Source of the DNA: Chlamydomonas sphaeroides
Taxonomy: Eukaryota > Chlorophyta > Chlorophyceae > Chlamydomonadales > Chlamydomonadaceae
Assembly (NCBI GenBank): GCA_001662425.1
Contig: BDDC01000092.1
Location: 35,513-99,512 of the forward strand
Length of the DNA stretch: 64,000 nt
Direction of reading: 5' to 3'
The stretch's first letter is position 1; the number at the start of each line of letters is the position of its first letter. Shown piece by piece: positions 34,289 to 46,300 of this stretch. The translations under genes and the position numbers were made by a program. The notes beneath the pieces were generated by a model, which ran no database searches, was not told where the DNA came from, and saw only the letters and a program-made list of their open reading frames with translations.

Positions 34289-34315
34289 TGTTCCAGTGTT
34301 AAGTAGAACAGAACC
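34289..34315 (+). repeat. Dispersed repeat family A, copy 6
   Basis: This is the cleanest copy: TGTTCCAGTGTTAAGTAG followed by AACAGAACC. It lies in intergenic DNA 318 bases after copy 5 in the same orientation. Confidence 0.9.
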
Positions 34316-35090
34316 CCAGTGGGGGAAGGGGAAAGGCAGGGTCCCGCAAGCGTGCGGCGGCGGCCGCGGCGGCGATGTGCTGGACAGGCGGCGCCGGGAG
34401 GCCCCGGGTGGCTCTGCACACCTTGGGGCTTTGGTCGTTAGGGTTCGTGCCGCCCCACGTCGGGCTGCAGCGGCTTGTGAGCGCTGGCGCGGGGTGGGCA
34501 CAGGCAGGCGGATATCGCTGGCTGGCCTGGGGGCGGTTGGGGGAGAGCGCGGTGTGGGGAAGGGCTCCTGACGCCGCTCGTGCATGCGCCTTCCCGAGGG
34601 AGTGGTCCCAGTGGGTGGGTGGGGCCCTGCTTGCGTCGGAGGCCCCGCGGCCGGCGCCCCGCGCCAGCCAGCTTGGCTGGCCGTGGCGCTGTGCACTGCT
34701 GCCACGTGGGTGCAGCTGAGGCCCACCCACGTGACATGGCGCGGCCGCTGCAGGGCCACTCCGCCCCGCAACCGAGCGATCGAGCAGCCGAGCAGGGAAC
34801 CAAGCGTGCATCGCTCGGAGTGGGTGGGTGCCGGGATGCGTGAGGTGGGGGCACGGAGGGCGTGCAGCGGAGCGGCAGCGAGAAGGGAGAGGGGAGGAGG
34901 GGTGACAGACGGTGTTGGGAAGCCTCGGATCTGCACGAGACTCCCAGTGTCGTTATCCCAGCCGAGTTCCGGCACGCGGCTGCCGGCGGGCCAAGCTAGC
35001 CCTTGGAAGCCCCCAGGCTGCGTACTGAGCTGGCGTGGGTTGAAGGACGACGATCGGACGTCTGATACGGAACGTGACAAGAATGAGTGA

Positions 35091-38000
35091 GAAGCAACTC
35101 AAAAGCGCGGGGTGAGGGCGAACCGCGCGAACACAAGGTGAACGCAGTACGCTCGCCTACTCGAACACCACTTACTTTTGAGCGCAGCGAACGGTAGCTT
35201 GAGCAATGCCTGAGTGATGGGGCGCGCGTACCGGTTGGCGTACGTCGCTACACCGCCGCTACGCGGCAGGAGCGTCATCGTACGCTAAAGAAACGTATGC
35301 AACTTCCATGAACACAAGAACGCCTGCGCAAATGAGCCCTGCGGCTTTCGCAACGTCGCATAAAGCGGCGTCCTCTCAGGCCGTGGCTCGCCAGACAACG
35401 CCAGAGACGGCCACTCATCGCACTTGCTGTGGTGGCCTGGACAACACGCAAGTCGCGGGTATCGCGCTCCCTAGTGGGGTGCGGATGCTTGGGCGGTTTT
35501 CATGGTTTCATGTTTCCGTATCAGTGGTTGGGCCAGGAGGTCTCAGTGGTTGGCCTCCTGGGTTGGGCCAATCCCAAAGGTCCCGAACGGTCGAGGAGAG
35601 GCCAGCGGCCCCAGACGATGGACGGGGCGGGGTTTGCGCCCCTTTGCCCATCCGGGTGGAGCTACCTTGAATGAAGAATCTGACACCCAGGTGCGCGGGT
35701 GTCAAGCACCCATCCACGCCCTCCCCTGGTCACGACCGCGCCAGCGCCGGCTTCCCACCGACCAAGCCACTGGATGTCAGCCCCACCACTGCACTTCACG
35801 TTCCTCCCCCGCAGCCTGACGGCCTGGAGCCAGCGCGCCACACCGGCATGAGCCCGGACTAGAAAGCCGCTGTGTGCCCTGGCCTATGCGCGCCTACCCT
35901 GCCCTGCCGTGACGTGCCGCCCATCGTCGGCACCCGCTCCCACTTACCCCAGGTCCCACTGCAGGATCACCTTCCGTAGGCTCCACCCAGTCCTGCGTCT
36001 GTGGCTGTCGGCCACCCCCACCAATCGGGCTGTTCAGTCAAAGACCAGGAAAGCGAAAGTACGTGAAGGCAGCACGGTATCCGGCGCTCACGCATACAAG
36101 AAAACCGGCCCCTGGAAACAATGTGTTACAAAGGCATCACTACCCTATAAATTCACCATACGCCATAGTGCCGGCGTCAGTCTGGGATGCGACCCCAAGT
36201 CCCTTCACCCAGACATGGTCGAGAAACGCTTGCGTCGAAGAGACGGCTGGCATCCCGCCCACCGGCCCCGCGCTAGCACAGCCAGCTGCCGCCATCGCGA
36301 CAGCCGCCGCCTGTCGTACCCCGTTGCCGGCACTAGCTGGCGGCGGCCAGTTGGGCACCGCGCGCGCTCTGCATTTAGCCAACACACCGTACAAGCCCAT
36401 GCGGCACACGGCACGCCGTAACACCAGACCAAACCACCCGACTTCCCTCCCGCTGACACACAAAACCCTCGCGTCGCCATTCTAGCCCGACAAGCCTAGC
36501 CAGCGAGGCACGGCCAGGAGGCCCTCGCTGCCAAAGCCACTAACACCGCTGCGCTACCGCTTGCCGCCGCCAGAGGCCGACCTCGGCCGCTTGCGTCGGC
36601 CTCCATCCGCCCCCCCCCCCAGCCAGGCCGCTGTGGTACAGGAGCTGCCCTTTTACTGAAGAACCAGCTCTATGTAGAATGATGGAGCCGCCTTGAGCGC
36701 GCAGTGGGGCCGCACCCGGCAGCTGGCCTGGCACGCCACGTTGCGGTCGACACCAATCGTTAGCAGGAGGCAGTCGGCGGCTCCAGTCCTCCGTGCACTC
36801 TACTGTGCTTGTTGTCTGTTTATTAACTGTGTTGTGACAGGCCGGCCGGTGTGCAGCGGCCGGTGTGGAGCGGCGTGACGCCGACCAGGCCAGAGCGAGT
36901 GAGGGACTGGGTCCACTGGCCTAGGTCCTGATGCCGGGACAAGGGCGCTGGTCCGCCGGCGCATGCTTGAGGGAGTGCCAGGGCCCTCCTCCGCAGCCAC
37001 CGCCAAACACAGCGCAGCCCGGTAAGCTGCGCCCAGGCGTATGTGCGGCCCCATTCCTAGCCCCGTTGAGACTCCGATCTGACATCGAAGTTTCCGTCCC
37101 CACGCTTGATACTGCACGGCATGTTAGGAGCGCAGGTCGGGCCCCCCGGGGAGCACCGCCACCCTCGCGGCCGCGGCGCAAACGCACGTCAGGTGACGCC
37201 CCAGGCAAGGCTCATAGCCCCGGAGCCTGGCGTACGGACAGTCGAGCGTCTTGTGTTTGTTTGGTAGCCGTGCTAAAACCGCTGGCGGTACAGGCTCCCG
37301 CTAGCGGCAGGGCCTCCCGCAATCCTTAGCAGGGGAGTTGCTCCGGATCGGATCTCCCCTGATGCGGAGCATCACCCACGCCTTCCGTGCGCTGCAGTGC
37401 ACTTCGGCCAGGCTGATACCCGATGAATGGTACTGTAGCAGAGACGTCTCGACGTCCCTAGTACCGCTTGCCAGCGCAGCAGACTTCGTCCCTGAGAAGT
37501 AACGCCTTGACGACTGCCACAACTGCACCCCGGTGCCGGATACCGTGCTTCGCAACCGCGTTCTCATGTTCGACACACCCTTGGATCTATACACAGATGG
37601 AGTAGGGGTGCGAGGGGTTTTACGCCAGGAAATCCCCTGCGCTAGCACGGCAGACACGCGACTCTCGCAGCGGTCCGGCTGCGGGTTTCTCGTGGTGCTG
37701 CGGCACGAAGGCGCGTTGTATAGCGTGACAACAATCGCCATCCTCCAGTTGCTGCCTGCCGTTATAGTGGCATGTCAGTCTGTGGGCAGCCTCCATAGTC
37801 GGTTACCCTTACAGACTCAGTTTACGGCTCCCGACACGGCTTCCCGTGCCGCGCACAGGGTCAGGGGTGCGAGGGACACCAAGGGAGTATCACCCGGCAC
37901 GCTTCTCTGAGTTTCTGTTGGGCGAGCGGCCCTCGCATGGGCTACGTGTAAGCAGTCGACAGCGGCAACTATGAGAGAGCCTGCGTGTGCCTCGCGCTGC

Positions 38001-38429
38001 AAGCACCCTTGAAGAGAATGTTGAGCGCGCCATGTGTTGGCGCGCTCGACGCCCCTGTTCCTAGACGCCCGGCCCCGCACTGCATGCATATTAGGCAACC
38101 ATTGAAGACTTCGGTGGAACGCAAAACCAAACGCGTGGCTGGTGTCGGCATGTGTCATGCGCACCTTGCAGCTCCCACCGTCTCATGTGACCTGTTTTTC
38201 CCACCGATTCTCCTGCTATTGTACGCTAGCTGCGTCAGTTCATACACCTATACAGCCTGAGCCAGCACGGCGCTCTAGAGCCACGCCATACATGATGCGC
38301 CCCATACAGCTTTACCCGCCCTTGCTGTTGCTTTAGGTTCGCTTATATCATTATGGGCGGAAATCAGTGAAGCGGCGTTGCCGCGTTATCTGCTGGCCGG
38401 CACTGACAGTGGAAAAACGTCACGCGGCC
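35091..38429. other. AT-richer intergenic region with possible retroelement debris
   Basis: GC content is visibly lower here than elsewhere and frames are broken by many stops. One plus-strand stretch (37533-37620) translates as PDTVLRNRVLMFDTP then LDLYTDGVGVRGVLRQ, which loosely recalls the RNase H start of LTR retroelements (L-YTDAS-GxGAVL-Q). No complete gene is supported. The last few hundred bases should hold the promoter and 5' UTR of the kinase. Confidence 0.35.
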
Positions 38430-41400
38430 ATGCCGCTTCTCTGCTGCTTTGGTGGAGGTCCGTCTCCGGACACTACGTCACTGCCAAGCGCCAAGGCGCC
38501 GACCGCGTCGGCCCATGCGCCAACAGTGCCAACTCGGAGCAACACCAAAGGAAGCATAGAACGTTCACCTACGTCTACATCGTTAACTCCAGCCCGCAGC
38601 GAACGGGAGCTTGGAGCGACGGTAGGTACTCAACAGCGTTACAGTGCAGCTTTCAGGCGCCGCCATACATCAACAGATACACGCGAATGTGTCGCCAATG
38701 TCATGTGTAAACACGCCCTGTTGCAGGTCGCCCGACTGCGCAGCAGTCTAGCCACGATTCAGGGGCCTTGGCTCACGCGCATAGGACACTCGTCGCGCCT
38801 GGTGGCCGAGGCCTTGACGCCGATATCGCATGTCAGGTGCGCGCGTGTCCATGCGGGCCACGGCTGCGGCCCTTGAACGGCAGAAACGAACAGGTCACGG
38901 ACGTCCCGGACGTCCCACCCTCCCCGGTTAAGCTCGCGCGTGCGCCGCGTACCTCCGCCCCACCCACCAACTCATACCCCAACACCCCACACTTCTCCTG
39001 CCCATCGCATTGCGCCCCTTAACCCGCGCCTCCGCGCCGCGCGCCCCCCTCCACAGCCTCTTCGGCGCCTCGCCCTGCGGCGCCGGCCTCATCAGCCTCG
39101 CCAGCTACTCCGCCGCCGGCGCGCCCGTCTCCCTGCCAGCCGGCCATGTCCTGCCCACGCCCTGGGCTTGGATCGCCGACCATGGCGGCGGCGGCGGCGC
39201 CGGGCTGCTGCTGCAGGGCCGCTACACGGCAACGATAAACGGCAGCGGCTTCCCCAGCATCTCGTTAGCGCTCCCGATGGCGGTACGCGCCAGCCGCGTA
39301 TCGGCCAACGGCAGCGCCACGGCGGGCTTACGAGGTGACACGGCCGGGCAGCAGCAGCTGGACCTGTCCAACCTCATCTGGCAGGTAGGCGCGGCGGCCG
39401 GGGCACGGAGCCGCGGCGCCCAGAATCAGACCCAGCCGGACGCCGTGTGCCGGTGCCCTCACAACACCGGCACTCATCCGTGCGGTGTTGCGCTCCGTTA
39501 TTGTGGAGGCATCGTGGGCTAGGCCTCTGACAGGCGCGCGTGCTGGGCGGGCGCGGCGGGGCGAGGCCTTGGCCGGCGGCCCGGGGCCGTGCGCCCCAGC
39601 TGTGAGTCACGAGTGCTGCGCCGTGGGCAAGGCGGCTGACGGCATCGCGCGCGGGCGCTCAAGTGGGGCAGCGGCAGCTTGGGCGGGGGCTCCGGCTGGC
39701 CTCAGGCCTCAGGCCTCAGGCCTCGCACCAGTTCAGCCAGCTGCGCCTGTGCCTGCTCGCCCGCCCCCCCGCCATGCGCCCGCCCCTCGCCCTCGCCGCC
39801 CCCCCCCCCCNNNNNNNNNNNNNNNNNNNNNNNNNNNNNNNNNNNNNNNNNNNNNNNNNNNNNNNNNNNNNNNNNNNNNNNNNNNNNNNNNNNNNNNNNN
39901 NNNNNNNNNNNNNNNNNNNNNNNNNNNNNNNNNNNNNNNNNNNNNNNNNNNNNNNNNNNNNNNNNNNNNNNNNNNNNNNNNNNNNNNNNNNNNNNNNNNN
40001 NNNNNNNNNNNNNNNNNNNNNNNNNNNNNNNNNNNNNNNNNNNNNNNNNNNNNNNNNNNNNNNNNNNNNNNNNNNNNNNNNNNNNNNNNNNNNNNNNNNN
40101 NNNNNNNNNNNNNNNNNNNNNNNNNNNNNNNNNNNNNNNNNNNNNNNNNNNNNNNNNNNNNNNNNNNNNNNNNNNNNNNNNNNNNGGCAGGGGACAGCCG
40201 GGTTGAGCGTGCGGCCGACGCACTGCGCCACACGCGCCCAAAGATGCTGAGCTGGCTGGGCGGCGCTCGAGCCCCATACCCCATACCCCATACCCCATAC
40301 CCCATACCCCATACCCCACAACCTTGCTCTCATCCCGCAGCCACAACCTTGCGGCGCAGCGACTCGTCCGTCCGTCGCCGGTCCTCGTCCCGTGCGCCCC
40401 ACCTGTCACATTGATACCAGCACGGCGCCACACATGCCATGGTTGCTGGACGACTCCTCACTGGCTGTGCTGCACAACCCCGCACAACCCCGCACACCCG
40501 CAGGTCGGCACCGCACCCGGCGACAGCGAGGCCAGGGGCGCCAGCGCCGCCGGCGCCTCCAGCCAGTGCAGCCACCTCGGGCCCCTGCAGCCCAACGGCC
40601 ACACACACCCGCTCCACTCCAGCCAGGCGCACGCCAACGCAGACCAGCCTCCGCCCGGCTGGCGCGCGCTGCTCGCAGATCTGGCCTCGGACCTCGTGCT
40701 GTCCGCCGCCGCCGGCGTCGGCGCCGGCGCCGGCCCCGACCCGCCGTCGCGGGCCACGGCGCACGCGCTACTTACTGCGGGCGCCGGCCCGCCGCCGCCG
40801 CTGACGGCGGTGCTGGTGCCGCTGGTGCTGGCGGGCGAGCTGGCGGGCGCGCTGCTGCTGCTGGCGCCTCCGGGCCGGGCGCCGGCGGCGTCGGCGGGCC
40901 AGTTCGCCGCGCCGGACCAGTGGCCGACGGCGGGGTCGTTTGCGCCGGCGACGGCGGCGCCGACGGCGGCGCAGCTGGCGCCGCCGCCGCCGTGGGCGCC
41001 GGAGCTGCTCGCGGGCGTGGCGACGGCGGTGGCCGAGTGCTGCCTGGGGCCGCACTTGTCGGACATTCGCTCGGTGCGGCGCCGCGGCTCGTGGGGGTTG
41101 GGGTGCGCTGGGCAGGGACCGGCTTCGTTGGTGGCGTGCGCCCGGGCATCCAAGTGCTGCTTGCAGCAAGGGCACAGCGTGCTAGTCTGGGAGAACCTGT
41201 GCGCACACGCGGCTGCACCTCTCTGCACAAAACTTAGGCCCGCGGTACGGCCGTGGCGGGGTGCGTTTGTTGGCGCAGGCGGTGGGGTGGACTGGCGGGG
41301 GCCTCGCAGGGCGGGACACGGGCTGCTGCACGCCCTCGCCGTCCTGACCCACATGACCCACATGACCCACATGCCGCGCCCCTCGCCCGCTGTCGTCGCT

Positions 41401-43275
41401 CGCGGTGTCCCTCGGCCGCAGGTCGCGGCGGCGTGCAAGCAGCTGTCGGCCGCGCCCGATATGCAGTCCCTGGCCAGCGGCCTGGCCTCGGCGCTGACGG
41501 ACGTGCTGGCGGCCGAGCTGCATGTCGAGTTTGGCGCGCGGCTGGCGCTCGTACCTCAGCTTTACGGCAGCTTTGGATTGAGTACGGGCGGCGCGGTGCC
41601 GCACGGCTTCATGCTGACGGAGCAGCCGCCCGGCGGCGGCGCCGCCGGCGGGCCGGCGTCGCTGGGGGTGCGCAGCAGCCGCGTCGCCAACCTGGCCATC
41701 GACAGGTATGGCACGCCCGTGCTTCTGCCGTGCTTCTGCCGTACGATGCCGTAGGGTGCGCTGACCTGGTGTCCGCCCTGCCGTGACCACGCGCACAGCC
41801 CCAAGCGCGTGGCCACTGATGCCGGCACCCCTCCCCCGGAAGGGAAAGCCGATTGCGCATTGGGCCCTCGAGCGGGGGGGCGGACTGCGAATGTTGTGTG
41901 GACTGGGACAATCAACGCTGCTCTTGCAGCCCGTACCCATTGCATACTCCCCCGTGGCCGCACCCCCGGCTCCTGCCGTCCCCAGGCCCAAGCCCCCCAG
42001 CGCCATGGGCTCGGGCATGGCCGCATGGGAGGGCAGCGCGCTCGGCACGCCGTCCGCGCCGCACCACAACAGCGGCGCAGCGCTGCACGCCAGCGGCGCG
42101 CAGTCGTTCCAGCTGCCCACGCTGCCGGGGCGGGCCAACCCGGGCGACGCGCCGCCGCGCGTGTGGAAGGTGCGTGCGAGCCGGGCAGCCCGGGCAGGGA
42201 GGGGAGCGTGGGCTGCGTAGCTATCGGGCGCAGGGGCAGTAGGGACAAGAGGAGCGGGCGCGGGGACCCCAGCTAGCCCAGGCGGGGGCCAGTGCGGGCG
42301 GCGGCGCCAGGGGCGTGCTGCCGCGCGCATGGGCGGTGCGCGCTTGGCGGAGGCAGGGGCGCCTGGCTGGCCCCCAGCCTCCTCGTGCCCCCCGTGCGCC
42401 ACATCGGTCTTGCGCTCGGAGGGTGCGAACTAGGCTGACACTCCCTGGGTGCAGCGTCCTTGTGCCGGCCACCCGGCTCGTGAGCGCTGCCCAGGTGCAG
42501 GGCGACCCGGCGCGACCCTGCGGCCGCTGGCCGACCCCAAGCCTCCCGCAGCCGCGCTCCCTCTCGTGCGATGTCGCCCCGCCGCCGCCTCCCCGCCGCC
42601 GCCGGCCCGCATGGCTGTGGCGCTGCCGCTCACGGCGCCGCTGCTTGCACTCCCCCAGCCTTCGCGAGCCTCACCACCTGACACCCGCATGGCTGGGCCT
42701 CGCCATCCCACCACACTGCCTTCACCCACGCCCACGCCCACGCCCACGCCCACGCCAACGCGAACGCCGACGCCAACGCCCACCTCGGCCCCCGCCCCCA
42801 GGCGCGGCCGTTCACCTTGGAGACCACGCTCCTGTCCAGCCTAGCCACCAAGGCGGCCCGCGCCGCCTCCGCCAATGCCGGCGGCGGCGGCGGCGGCGGC
42901 ACGGCCTACATGACGGGCATGTCGACGTACATGGAGGAGTACTCGAGCGGCGCCGCGCAGGGCAGCGGCGTGGGCACGGCCCGTCTCCTGGTCACCGTGC
43001 CCGTCGGCGGCCTGTCCAGCTTTGTGGCAGCGTCCGCCGTTGCCGTTGGCGGCGGGGCCGTTGGCGGCGGGGCCGTTGGCGGCGCCGTTGGCGCCGGCCT
43101 CGTTGGCGGCACCGTCATCCCCCACGTGCACGCGTACGTCAACGACACCGACCAACCGTCGGCGGACGTCGTGCTGCTCTTCCGTGCCGCCGCCGCCGCC
43201 GGCGGTGGCGGCGCGGCCGGCGGCGGTCGCGGCGCCGCCAGCGGCGGCGGCTTGTACGGGCTGGCGGGGACGCCT

Positions 43276-43306
<31 letters not shown>

Positions 43307-46300
43307 GCCCGGCGTCGCTGGTGCTCGTAGCCGGCTGCGTCGCACTGGGCACCGAGGCTGCCGTCGTGTGCTCCACCGGGCCGGCGGCGCCGCTTCTGAC
43401 GCCGACGCGGTCCGGCGGCGGCGCGGGGCGGTCGCGCAACAATACCGGCACGGGCATGGCGACAGAGCGAGGCGGCGGCGCGGGCTGGCCGTATTGGCCT
43501 CCCCTGAGCTCCGCCGGCGGTGCGGCGCCCGGCTCGCTGGAAGCCAAGGTGGGTCCCAGCGGCGAACGAAGGCAGCGCATAGCAAAGCGGGCTGCCGCGA
43601 CGCTCAACACAGCGTCACACACGCCATGATGTCATTCCACGGGCGCGCCGCAGAGTCTTGGGCCAGCCATAGGACCCTGCGGGACCCCAGATGCGCGTCT
43701 CAGGACGGACCGGCAGCCGGCCCCATGGCCCCCAAAGCCCGCTTGCAGCCCAGGTGGCCCTTGCCGCCTCGCCCTGGCCCCGGCCTCCCCTCGCACGCTC
43801 CGTCCACACGTATGTGCACATACTCATTCGTGTGCACGTGCGCGTCATTGGCGGGTCATTGGCGCCGCCGCCTGCTCGCCGACGCAGGGCGACCCCAGCT
43901 GTGCGGTGGCGCTCTACCTCACCACTTCGGACCGCCTGCCGCCGTCGCTGCTGTGCGCCGCGCGCAACCGGGCGCAGGCGCTGCTGGAGGTGGGCTCGGG
44001 GGGCGGGCTCGGGGGGCGGGCTCGGGGTGTGGCAGCCGAATGCGGCGTGGACGCAGCTTCAGCTACCGCACAGCCGGCTGCGGGGTGGGGGTTTTGCTGG
44101 GCAGGCCCTATGGCCCAGGGGCTGGGACGACATAGGGCCATGCGGCATGCGCGCACTGGCGGCTGCCTTCCTGGCGGCCTCTGCCCTCGCGCCACCAGCC
44201 GCAGTCCGGCGCGCGCCGGGCGCAGCTGATCCAGGGAGTGGGGCGCCCCGCGCTGGCGGCGTTGGCGGGCAGGGCCGGTGCCTAGCGCCGCCGCCCTGCC
44301 GCCCTTGCCAGCCCGGCCCGGGGCCCGCAACGGCCGCGCGGTGGGGGTCCGTGCTGCACAGGTGCTGCCGCCCCTGGCGCGTCGGCGTCCCATGCCGCCG
44401 TCCTGAGCCCGCTCGTCTGCCCCATACCACACCAGACTCAACCCGGCCTGCGCTGCCCTGCTCTGCCCGACGTGGCCAAACCTGCCTTGCCCCGCCCCGC
44501 AACGCCCCGGCTCCCTTCCGCCGCCGCCAGCTGCTGCTGCCCGCCGCCGGCACCTGCCTCGGCGGCGCCGCCTTCGCCGAGCTGCTCTACATGTGCGCCG
44601 CCGTCGGCATGCCCGTGCCGCTGCTGCCCGACGGCGGCGGCGCCGCCGCCGCCGCCGCCGCCGGCCGCCAGCCGGTGCCCATCAGCCGCGGCCCCTCGCG
44701 CAACCCCATCTCCACGATGGTCTCGCCCAAGCAGTCGGATGAGCCGGTGGCTTGGGCCGCCGCCGCCGCCGCCGGTGCGGCGGCGGTCATCGGCGGCGGC
44801 TCAGATGCGGTCACGGCCGGCGGGCTGACGCCGGCGGGGTCGTGCTTGCTGGGGCTGGCGGAGGGCGACCCGCCGCCGCTGCTGCAACGTGAGAGCCGGG
44901 CGTCCACGGGGGGCTTGGGGGGCTGGGCGCCTCGGGGGAAAGGCGCTGCTGCAACGTGAGAGCCGGGCCTTGACGGGGCGCGGGGGGCTTGCAGACAAGC
45001 TGCTGCGGGGCGGAGCCGCGGTAAGCCGGCGGCCCGGCGGCGCGCGGGCAAAGGTCGTGGGCCTGGCCGCCACGCACCGTGTGTGCTGTCCTCGCCCCTG
45101 CCCCTGCACCTACTCCTGCTCCTGCCCCTACCCCTGCCCTCGCCCCTTGCTCCAACGCCTGCCCCCACCCCTGCTCCAACCCCTGCCCTCGCCCTTGCCC
45201 TTCCCCCTGCCCCTGCCCTCGCGCCTGCTCCCCCGCAGACCAGGACTCGCTGTCCAGCCAGGGCGTCAACGCCGGCGTCGCCGCCAGCATTGCCACCGGC
45301 GCCTGGGCCACCATGGCCAACAGGTACGGCTGCCGTACGGTGCGGTGCGGCAATGCTGACGCACACGTGCGCGCAGGCTCCGCCAGCCCTGGACCTGGCG
45401 GCGGCGCCTCAGCCCTGAAGCTGCGCGCCACAGCCCGCCCTGCTCCATCGCGCCCACCTGGCCGCACGCACGCCGGCGACCACGCCCTGCCTCCCTCCCC
45501 AATCGCCGACCACGCACCCCCGCGCCCTCACCCTCGCCCCTCCCCGGCCCCGCCCCACGCCCTCCCACCGCCACTTGCATCGCCAGGGAGCTGTCCGAGA
45601 CGTCGGCCCGCACGCCGCGCAGCCGCCTGTCCCACACCACCGCCGCCAACGCCTTCTCCAACGCGCAGGCGGGCCTGGCCAACGGGGCCATGGCCGTCGC
45701 CTTTGCCTCACACGCGGGCACCACTACGCAGAACCAGAACCTCATGCTCTCCACGCAGGGCAGCTTCCTGTCGACGCTGCTCGGCACCACCAGCCGAGCC
45801 GGCCCGCTGCTGCCGGACAGCGGTGCCGCCGCCAACCAGGCGTCCAACCCGCAGCTAGCGGGGGTGGGGTACATCGACCCGCTGGTGGCGGGCGGTGCTG
45901 GGGGCGTAGCGACCGGCGCCTCCTCGCCGTTGGGCGGGCTAGCGTTGCTGAGCCGGCAGCAGCACGTGCTGACGCTGGCCCCCGTCGTGAGCAGCGGCCA
46001 GCTGGGCCGCTTCAGCGGAAAGCAGCACCGCGCGCCACGGCGGCAGATGTCGGAGCTGGTGCGTTCCTAGTTTTGTGTAGGAGACTTTGTGCTGGCACTT
46101 ATTCGCACCAGCGATGCCTTATGAAAAGCGTCGGCCCCTGCCTTTGTTTGCTAACATCAGCGCTGCTCGTGTGTCTGGCCGCAGCTCGCGACGATGCCGT
46201 GCGATGTGAGCGACTCGCTGACGGTGATGCGCAGCAACCTGGACGTGCTCGTGTCCAGCTTTTGGAACACGCTGCGCACGCAGCAGGACCAGGGAGGGCC

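Larger units (their letters stand above)
33416..35090. other. CNX1E 3' UTR and intergenic DNA
   Basis: A TGTAA at 33953-33957, inside repeat copy 5, is the likely poly(A) signal, 538 bases after the stop. Beyond it is GC-rich DNA with two family A repeats. A long minus-strand open frame (35080-34250) has no recognisable domain and reads through a dispersed repeat, so I do not call it a gene. Confidence 0.5.

Noticed and set aside
34250..35080. Minus-strand 276-residue open frame
   Set aside because: No domain, Pro/Arg-rich composition typical of chance frames at this GC content, and it reads through a dispersed family A repeat.
44979..45020. Possible extra kinase exon (KLLRGGAA, followed by GTAAGC)
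   Set aside because: Inclusion would shift the phase of the next well-supported exon (45239-45323).
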